From positions 1-11,964 of the forward strand of contig WSUB01000414.1 of NCBI GenBank assembly GCA_019633425.1: a stretch of 11,964 nt of DNA, given 5' to 3'. Position numbers and translations under genes: made by a program. The stretch comes from Tulasnella sp. 424. Its lineage: Eukaryota > Basidiomycota > Agaricomycetes > Cantharellales > Tulasnellaceae. The notes beneath the pieces were generated by a model that worked only from the letters and a program-made list of their open reading frames with translations, had not been told where the DNA came from and made no database searches. The number at the start of each line of letters is the position of its first letter. Positions within the stretch are counted from its first letter, which is position 1. Shown one piece after another: positions 5,947-11,964 of this stretch.

Positions 5947-8777
5947 ATGCAAAAAGTCGAAAGCCACGATGCCGGCGCTTCTGGCTTGCCCGCGTCACCG
6001 CTGAACCACGAGGTGCCCCCCGGTGGACTCCAGCCGAGCGCCAAGCTGGTACGTCCTTCTCGGGTCTCAAAGGTCGATTTCGATAATTCACGAAATTAAT
6101 ACTCTCTTCGTGGGGGATAAGCTCGAGAAGCTTGCAAAATGGCGGATTGATCAAGCATCAGTCGGATTCCCCGAAGACGCCCCCGAGTTTCGTGGAGGGA
6201 ACGCAACGGTTGTAAAAGGGTCTCTGGCATCCCCGTCCGGTGGTAAAGACCAGAAGGACCAATTCTATGTCATCCAAGGCAAAGATCTCGGCCCCGATGA
6301 TGCCGAAGGAGAAACGTCCCGGCAACCGAAGGTCGGTGCTGAACAGCTCTGGTGGTGTGCAGTGACGTCCGGCGGCTCATCGTTCCAACTTCACAGCCTG
6401 TAGCAGTCACAAAAATGAACATGTCAGACGATCGAGCGAGGATACTGGGAGTAAGAACCGTCCATCCAATCACGCGGAGTCTTCATCGCTAACTCTTTGG
6501 AGTTTCCAGCCGAGCCTCAAGCTGGTACGTCCTTCTCGGGCTCAAAGGGATATTTCGATAACTCATGAAATTAATACCTCTTCGTAGAGGGATAAGCTCA
6601 AGAAGCTTGCAAAATGGCGGATTGATCGGTCATCAGTCAAAGACGCCCTCGAGGTCCATGGAGGGAACGCGACGGTTGTAGAAGGATTTCCGACCACCCC
6701 CTCCCGTGATGAAGACCAGAAAGACCAATCCGATGTCACCCAAGGCAAAAGTCTCGAACCCAATGGTCCCGAAGGAGTAACGTCCCGGTGGCCGAAGGTC
6801 GGTGCTGAACAGCTTCTTTAGTGATTTACAGTGACGTCGGGTGGCTCATCGATTCCACTGCACAGCCTGTAGCAGTCAAAAAAATGAACATATCAGACGA
6901 TCGAGCGAAGGTGCTGGGGGTAAGGACCCCCCATCCAATCACGCGGAGTCTTCAGCGCTAACTCTTTCGGCTCAGTTGACATTGAGAGAAGCGGGATTCT
7001 TGGTTGACCTTTCTCACGAAAACGTCATCGAGCTCGAAGGATTCGTCGAGGACTTGGACAAGGATATAATCTGGCTGGTCTTTCCCTGGGAGGACAATGG
7101 TACATTGAGGGACTTTATCGCGTCAGCGGACTGGGATATTCCGGAACGAATCTCCCTGGTACGATCGAACTACTTTCCTTCGACCTACCTCTGACACTCT
7201 GTATTCAAGATTAACGATGTGGGTGAAGGAGTAGAATACCTTCATACTCGAACGCCTCCCATACGCCATGGCGATTTGAAATCTGTACGTCCCGACAGTG
7301 TCATACCGAACCCCCGGCAAACATTGTCCAACTTTTCAGATAAACATATTGGTCAACTCCAAATGCCGTGCGGTAATCACCGACTTTGGATCCGCTCGGC
7401 GTCTCGTAGCCAAGGAGACGGACACGGAGACGAGTCAAGCTGAGACCAAACCGCAGGCAGCCCTGTCGCTGGAAGCAACGTTCTGCAGCTCCACCAATAC
7501 GATGGGCATAACGTTGACGGGAGATAAGTACACGCTTCGGTGGGCCCCCCCAGAGGTGCTGAGAGAGGAAGAAGCTTGCCTTGGGAGCGACATTTGGGCA
7601 TTGGGATGGGTCGCTTACGAGGTAGCCAAGTTCAATTTCTATATTGTTCGCAATCGAGCCTCACAACATCTGCTCCAAAATAGGTAATGACAAACTCAAT
7701 TCCATTTCAAGATGTCGTCAAAGACAGCCTTGTTATCAAACGGGTCATTCAGGGAGATCTTCCATCCATCACCGACCATGTTCGCATGTCGTTGATTCAG
7801 GCGCTTTGTTCTCTCATGCTTGCGTGCTGGAGCATCGACCCTAGAAAACGACCGACTGCTGAGGATTGTCGGAAATTATTCGATTGGATGGCGAGTAATG
7901 TTGATTCGGGGTCAAGTACACGCTATTGACGAAATCGATACAGCCAATGATTATTCCAAACCCGATACGGACCACAGAAGCAGCAGCTGTTCGAGCTCGC
8001 TCTCCAGCGCTTCTAGTGAAACTGGGAGAGATGCACAGGCAGCAGGGTGACTACGCCAACGCGTTGGGTTTCTACAACAACGCTTTGGGTAGCTACAGAG
8101 ACATCGGCGATAAGGGAGGGGAGTCTGCTGCGCTGTTTGGGCTGGCCCAGATACATCGATTTCGAGGCGAGTACAGCCAGGCCGTCAGATTCTACTCGGA
8201 AGCCCTACAAATCCGCACCGACATCGGCAACAGAAGAGGGAGGGCCAACGTTCTTTTTGGTCTCGCTGAGGTGCATCGGCATCGAAAGGAGTACAGCCAG
8301 GCCGTGGCATTCTACTTGGAAGCCCTACAAATCCACACCGACATCGGCGACAGACAAGCGAGAGCCTCTGATCTTCTTGGTCTTGCTGATGTGCATAGGG
8401 CTCAAAAGGAGTACAGCCAGGCCATTACATTCTACTCTGATGCCCTGCAAATCCAGACCAACATCAGCGATAGACGAGGGAGAGCGGAAACTTTGCGGTG
8501 TCTCGCTGAGATACATCGGCTTCAAAAGCAGTATAGCCAGGCAACCACGCTCAACCTAGAAGCTCTCGACATCGCCACTGAGTTCGGCGACCGATACGGG
8601 AGAGCTCGTGCTCTGTTGAACCTTGCTGACGTGCATCGCGACCAGGGCAATTACAGTGACGCGATCGGTCCTTATACACAAGCTGCTGAGGATTTTCAAC
8701 AAATCGGGCTTACTCAGGATGCAGCTTACGCCTCGCAGGAAGTTGCTAAATTATCGAAGCGAGAGGAGGTTGCATGA
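5947..8777 (+). CDS. TKL-type protein kinase fused to TPR array
   Basis: Intracellular protein kinase with C-terminal TPR scaffold; no signal peptide or membrane segment seen. Model skipping the first N-lobe copy: exons 5947-6048, 6588-6797, 6866-6919, 6976-7158, 7210-7284, 7340-7621, 7684-7894 and 7978-8777, about 638 residues. ATG 5947 follows an in-frame TAG at 5938. Visible kinase parts: glycine loop HGGNATV (about 58-64), catalytic lysine in VAVKKM (about 109), helix-C glutamate in LREAG (127), catalytic loop HGDLKS..INILV (203-213), ITDFGSA (221-227), RWAPPE (275-280), SDIWALGWVAYE and CWSIDPRKRPTAEDC. All catalytic residues are present, so it is predicted active. HGD in place of HRD and an acidic insertion of about 40 residues between glycine loop and lysine are notable. 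TPRs follow from about residue 380. The TKL class is inferred from motifs. The least certain parts are the N-lobe splicing and intron 6798-6865. Confidence 0.75.
6029..6500 (+). repeat. Tandem duplication, N-lobe exons, copy 1
   Basis: Direct copy of 6505-6970, covering the end of exon 1, an intron, the glycine-loop exon, an intron, the VAVK exon and most of the next intron. Its glycine-loop exon stays open (EKLAKWRID..., then FPEDAPEFRGGNATVVKG), and the donor at 6332 and acceptor at 6396 match copy 2. Two lesions are visible. The acceptor that reads CGTAG in copy 2 is CGTGG here, leaving only a weaker in-frame AAG at 6121. The kinase lysine codon AAA is ACA (6409-6411), giving VAVTKM. It may be a decaying copy or an alternatively used exon set. 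Confidence 0.75.
6505..6970 (+). repeat. Tandem duplication, N-lobe exons, copy 2
   Basis: Second copy, leading directly into the remaining kinase exons. It keeps the acceptor (CGTAG, 6583-6587) and the VAVKKM lysine (6878-6880). It has lost several residues before the glycine loop (SSVKDALEVHGGNATV against SVGFPEDAPEFRGGNATV). It starts with a 15-base remnant of exon 1 (6510-6524, PSLKL) flanked by usable splice sites. Confidence 0.75.
8001..8777 (+). repeat. TPR array, six 40-residue units with 120-base period
   Basis: C-terminal part of the kinase protein. Anchors DYANA, EYSQA, EYSQA, EYSQA, QYSQA and NYSDA start at 8049, 8169, 8289, 8409, 8529 and 8649, exactly 120 bases apart. Each unit has the shape G-L-A-E-V/I-H-R...Y-S-Q-A...F-Y-x-E-A-L-Q-I-x-T-D-I-G-D-R. 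The central units are close in DNA as well (GAGTACAGCCAGGCC three times), showing recent unit duplication. A partial seventh helix pair ends at the TGA (8775-8777). Such 40-residue TPRs form protein-binding superhelices, so this part probably recruits partners or substrates to the kinase. Confidence 0.85.
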
Positions 8778-9060
8778 TGTTTCGTGGAGACGTTCGAACG
8801 TCGCTCGCATCCCGGATAGTGGGAAAAGTCAGCAGAATACAACTTGTATAATATTCACAACTACGTTTAACTGCAGTGAGGAACTGTCTTTGTCGCTGGT
8901 TTGCATCTTGGTTTGGAAGTGCCGCACGTCGTCAGAGTGAGATTGTCAGAAGGCCAACGAGGAGAAATGAACTTCCAACACGTACAAATCTGTAGCGAGA
9001 TTGGCCCCTCACCCTTCCACTTCTATCCTGCTACCACTTCGTTTAAGCGTCTGTCTGGTC
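8778..9060. other. Convergent intergenic stretch
   Basis: Lies between the kinase stop and the stop of the minus-strand gene, so it should contain both 3' untranslated regions. A short AT-rich TTGTATAATATTC near 8844-8858 could help 3'-end formation. No gene seen. Confidence 0.45.
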
Positions 9061-9698
9061 TTAAACGTCTTCGACACTCTTACGTCGCCTTCGTCCGCGA
9101 GCACATGCCGCCTTCCTTCGCGCCTTCCAACCGACTACAATCGCTTTCAAGTTTGAGTCTTCGGGTTCTTTGTTGGAGCTTCGGAAGCTAGTCGCTTCCA
9201 GAGTTGGCGCGGTGCGTTTGGCTTGAATACTTTCGATGGCGGTCTGAAGAACAAAGTCGCTTAGGAAACGAAGTCGGTGACCATACTGAGATTTTAGTTT
9301 CCAAAAAGAAACAACTCACAGTTTTTATAGTCCTTCTTACCGCATAAAAATCAACGACCTTGCTCAAGGTCAGAATAGGACCATCTTTTCCATGTGCATG
9401 AGGGCGTAGCATATAAATTTGGGCGCCATCCTCCTCTCTGAAGCGGTTGACGAACTCGACGGCGGAGACCGCGTTCAGCATACATAGATCGAATGAGTCA
9501 TGAACGATCTCCCACCCTCCAAGCAGAGTGGAGCTCCTGGTGTCCAAGGATTTAGAACAAGCCTTGGTCGAGGATCTGCATGCGCCCCGTCGCTGCAAGC
9601 CATCAGGCATTGGCGAGAAGTTCAGTGTCGAGGAAGAATGAGTTATCAATAGTACTTACCACTGGAGAGCAGATCAAACATTGCCGTAGAAGTGCCAT
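9061..9698 (-). CDS. Unrecognised three-exon gene
   Basis: Minus-strand exons 9698-9660, 9592-9341 and 9285-9061 join in phase 0 to give about 170 residues. Intron 9659-9593 has GTAAGT and TTGCAG ends; intron 9340-9286 has GTAAGA and CTCAG ends. The middle exon encodes GGWEIVHDSFDLCMLNAVSA, then EFVNRFREEDGAQIYMLRPH and HGKDGPILTLSKVVDFYA. The spliced last exon continues YGHRLRFLSDFVLQTAIESI and ends with an arginine/lysine-rich tail, possibly a nuclear signal. It looks like a soluble protein; I cannot name the family. The 5' end is uncertain: another frame upstream (SRELRPYGTSTAMFDLLSSG) also looks coding and could join at a downstream acceptor near 9525, so the first exon here may be wrong. 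It is convergent with the kinase gene. Confidence 0.55.
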
Positions 9699-10168
9699 AG
9701 GGCCTCAGTTCGCGAGACGGTGAAGAGGGGCTCGACGAATTAACAGCCTTGGATGTCGTCGTCCAGTCGAATATGGCGAGAGGATCCACAGGAGCGGTGT
9801 TTTATGCAGTCCAGGAGAGCTGGAATCTGTGGCGGCAAATAATTAGCGGGTATTCGAGGGATGGAAATAAGATGTTATATACCTGGTGCGGTGGTCCTAA
9901 GTTGGCTTCCCCCGGAGGATGCGCCGACCAATGGGCTGCAGAAATCGGCCAGCTCAATCGAGTGTCTCCTTCTTTACATTTCATGCCTTGCCTGTCCGCA
10001 TGCGCGGTGCTGTAGCAAATGTACATAACTTGAAGATCGCAGCTCCCCAGCCGGGCCTCTGGTTTCTTTCGATCTCCGGGTTCCTACAGTGATTTTTTGG
10101 GGATATTCAACGCCGATTGTGTTTGATTTTCTTTATTTGGTTGACGTTCAGAAGACTTTTCGAGGAAT
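9699..10168. other. Intergenic or unresolved 5' exons
   Basis: No secure gene. On the minus strand a good intron shape is visible (GTATAT donor at 9882, GCTAAT branch region, GCCACAG acceptor near 9834), which could belong to 5' exons of the gene at 9061-9698. On the plus strand a frame at about 9705-9810 reads LDELTALDVVVQSNMARGST and then GAVFYAVQ, somewhat like a kinase glycine loop. Both cannot easily be real, and neither is established. Confidence 0.3.
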
Positions 10169-10309
10169 ATGGAAGGGTCCCGAGGAAAATTGGATTACCT
10201 CGAATGGAAGGACCCTTTTATGCTCTCGAACCTAGTCCCCTGGAACGCCGGCGACCTCACGGAACACGAATTCCGAGGTTTGAGATATTACATGAGGCCG
10301 ATTGATTAA
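10169..10309 (+). CDS. Short hypothetical open frame, 46 residues
   Basis: ATG 10169 to TAA 10307-10309. It encodes a mixed-composition, protein-like sequence including GKLDYLEWKDPFMLSNLVPW, then NAGDLTEHEFRGLRYYMRP. The frame stays open upstream to about 10145, where TTGACGTTCAG could be a branch site plus acceptor, so this may be the last exon of a lost or unresolved gene and not a complete one. A hairpin (10173-10217) lies inside it. No family recognised. Confidence 0.25.
   Translation: MEGSRGKLDYLEWKDPFMLSNLVPWNAGDLTEHEFRGLRYYMRPID
10173..10217 (+). repeat. Bulged inverted repeat
   Basis: AAGGGTCC followed by CGAGG (10173-10185) pairs with CCTCG (10198-10202) and GGACCCTT (10210-10217). 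That makes a 13-base-pair stem with a 12-base loop and a 7-base bulge on the 3' side. Function unknown; it may be chance. Confidence 0.4.
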
Positions 10310-11038
10310 TTGATGTCCGAAGTATGGGAAATATCTATAGCTAGCTGCAGTCATCATTCTTGCTGGGTAGCCCCAGGAGGCATTGATATATAACTAATCA
10401 AGATGCTCTCTATGTACTATGTATGCTCGGACGACTGCTCTCTTTAACATGCCAAGCCCTGCAGCAGCCTGTGGATTGAGGTCTAGGCTGTTCCGGAGGA
10501 GTAATCGGTCGCCCTCTCGCAGCCTCCCGAAGACATTTCTTTGGCGATTTCCTGGGCCTGTTTTGATTTTTTACCTGAGTGTACCCAGTGGAGTGGAACG
10601 AGTGATGTTATGGTGCATCGCACACAATAATCCCTTTCGGGGAGATCGTTGATCGCCGACTCTCAGATTTGAACCCTCCCACTCTGCTTGCTCATGCAAG
10701 GGAGAGTTTTTAGATACATATTATGTAAAACATGCTCTATTCTTGTGTTGACTGGAGGAGGTGTGTGGGAACTGAGTGTCAATCACTGGGCCTCAATTGA
10801 ATTAGACACGTTATATTCAGCGGTTGGTTCAGGTTGACTCTTGCTCTCCATTTACCACCACCCGACATCCTCGACAAGACCCTTAATCCCTCACTTCCAG
10901 CTTAACGGTCCCTCTTAGCATCTCACCCTATCCACTTCCCTCCAGCGTCATGCGATCCTTCCCTCGAGTTCACCGCCGAGTCCTCCGTACTTGGGTTTTG
11001 TCTCCTCTTCCTCCTGCGTCTCGGATTTCATGAGGTAG
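10310..11038. other. Intergenic stretch upstream of copy 3
   Basis: No gene seen. The first half is AT-rich with short TATATA runs near 10386. The part from 10840 to 11038 is pyrimidine-rich, like the upstream regions of other genes here, and probably holds the promoter and leader of copy 3. An ATG at 10950 opens a 27-codon frame closed by TGA at 11031; a small first exon ending at the GTAGGT donor (11035) is possible but not demonstrated. Confidence 0.4.
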
Positions 11039-11964
11039 GTGGTTCTTCTCGCTTTCTTTTTTATCTCCTCTCGACTTCTCATCGCTGACCTTTCCCTACG
11101 TACGCGTATCGATTCAGACTGGGGATGCGTCGCCCACCACTGCCATCATCCCCTTCCTTGCCTCTATCCCTCTTCTCATCTCTCCTTCCCTGTCGATGAG
11201 AAGATCGAGAAGGAAGATTCGTCAGCTCTGCAGCCAAGTGAACCGAATGGTGCGGGCATCGCGCTGACTGCTCAAGTAAGCGGGCGGATGCCTGATGCGG
11301 GTTTACTCGGAGCCCCCAAGTGAGTTTATTTGACCTTTCCGTGTATGGTAAGACCGACACCTAAGCGCTTGGATTTTTGAACTTCGTAGGCTGGATTCTT
11401 CTTACTCCGTGCCTTTCACAACCGTAGAGCGTTTACGGGCGATTTTTTGCATGGATATTCCATCTTCAACCTCTCAACCAAGCAAAACCCACAATTCGGG
11501 TGCCGCGCTGTCTGCTCAAGTAAGCGGGTCGGCACCTCAGACGGGTTTCCTTAAAAAGAGGTACGTTTCTCGTTTCTTGTTATTATGATGAGAGCCATAG
11601 ACTCGAGGACTGACGTTATTTTGGACATTCTAGGCTTGAAGGCGAAGTTGCCGTGCCGTCTGCAAAGCACTCACGGGCGATCGCTCGGGCTGATATCGAC
11701 AGGATCGAGAACGCAAATCGCGGGGACAAGTCCAGTGATCGCAAACGCGGCGGGGTCACCATTGCTCGTCGAGCACCCCCTCTTCTGGACACAAATGATT
11801 CCGTCGTTTCCTCCAATGCTCCGACGGTCGTCACGGCCTCGTGTTCCTCCATCCTCAGGCCACCACCAACACCGCGATTCAGCCACCGGCTGATGCGGAC
11901 GAACAAAAACCCCACGATTCGGGTGTTGCTCTGTCTGCTCAAGTAAGCGGGACGGCACCCGAGA
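11039..11964 (+). pseudogene. Modular-exon family protein, copy 3 (5' part, runs off window)
   Basis: Third family member, same orientation as copies 1 and 2. Exon A runs from an unresolved start (frame open from 11039; homology with copy 2 begins near 11190 at VDEKIEKEDSSALQPSE) to 11319. Exon B is 11390-11560 (171 bases, same as copy 2) and exon C runs from 11634 past the window end. Introns 11320-11389 and 11561-11633 are phase 2, like those of copy 2, and the first is nearly the same sequence as its counterpart. Exon ends carry TAQVSGRMPDAGLL and SAQVSGSAPQTGFL. In exon C the frame changes near 11851-11860: the entering frame reads on to TAA at 11944, while the conserved DSGVALSAQVSGTAP lies in another frame. 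It is therefore a frameshifted copy unless the upstream GTAAGC donor (11943) is used, which would restore phase 2. Confidence 0.5.

Noticed and set aside
5674..6004. Open frames upstream of the kinase ATG
   Set aside because: They end in stops before the kinase frame, lack motifs and overlap the TATA-like promoter region; ATG 5947 follows an in-frame TAG.
8047..8559. 170-codon frame overlapping the TPR exon
   Set aside because: Shadow of the 120-base repeats in another frame; the TPR frame is clearly the coding one.
9188..9649. Single-exon reading of the minus-strand gene (153 codons)
   Set aside because: It reads through two consensus introns; splicing them replaces low-complexity ends with a better continuous protein.
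10640..10710. tRNA-like GGTTCAAATC box on the minus strand
   Set aside because: The bases flanking the would-be T loop do not pair into a 5-bp stem, and no acceptor stem or A box was found.
1..11964. CRISPR array, telomere repeats, insertion-sequence ends or transposase
   Set aside because: No short regularly spaced palindromic repeats, no TTAGGG runs, no transposase or reverse-transcriptase motifs or terminal inverted repeats seen.

Overview
The window looks like nuclear DNA of a filamentous basidiomycete, probably an agaricomycete. The genes are split by many short GT-AG introns (about 50-80 nt), several with CTGAC/CTAAC-like branch sites, and the flanks are pyrimidine-rich. The central gene is a tyrosine-kinase-like (TKL) kinase with HGDLKS/INILV motifs fused to tetratricopeptide repeats (TPRs). 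From memory this family is expanded in Cantharellales such as Tulasnella and Rhizoctonia relatives. That placement is inference; no search was run.

Layout. Positions 1-247 hold the C-terminal end of an unrecognised family (copy 1). Positions 758-2573 hold a second copy made of serially repeated exons joined at phase-2 introns, with one in-frame TAG. Positions 3166-4329 are a frameshifted gene relic that keeps one good intron. Positions 4330-4800 are T/C-rich non-coding sequence, 4850-5040 a small relic with an HPSGRYYF motif, and 5041-5946 intergenic and promoter sequence with paired direct repeats. Positions 5947-8777 encode the kinase-TPR protein, whose N-lobe exons are tandemly duplicated (6029-6500 and 6505-6970). 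Positions 9061-9698 on the minus strand hold a three-exon gene that I do not recognise, convergent with the kinase. Positions 9699-11038 are mostly empty, with a 46-codon open frame and a possible kinase-like fragment. Positions 11039-11964 hold a third copy of the modular-exon family, running off the window.

How it fits together. Three members of one family lie in the same orientation and flank unrelated genes, and copies 2 and 3 are as alike in their first intron as in their exons, so the spread looks recent. Copies 2 and 3 carry different lesions. The relics and the half-decayed duplication inside the kinase gene suggest a fast-changing accessory region. The kinase gene is the best-supported working gene; its ATP-binding-lobe exons exist twice, each copy keeping features the other has lost, so the splice pattern decides what protein is made.
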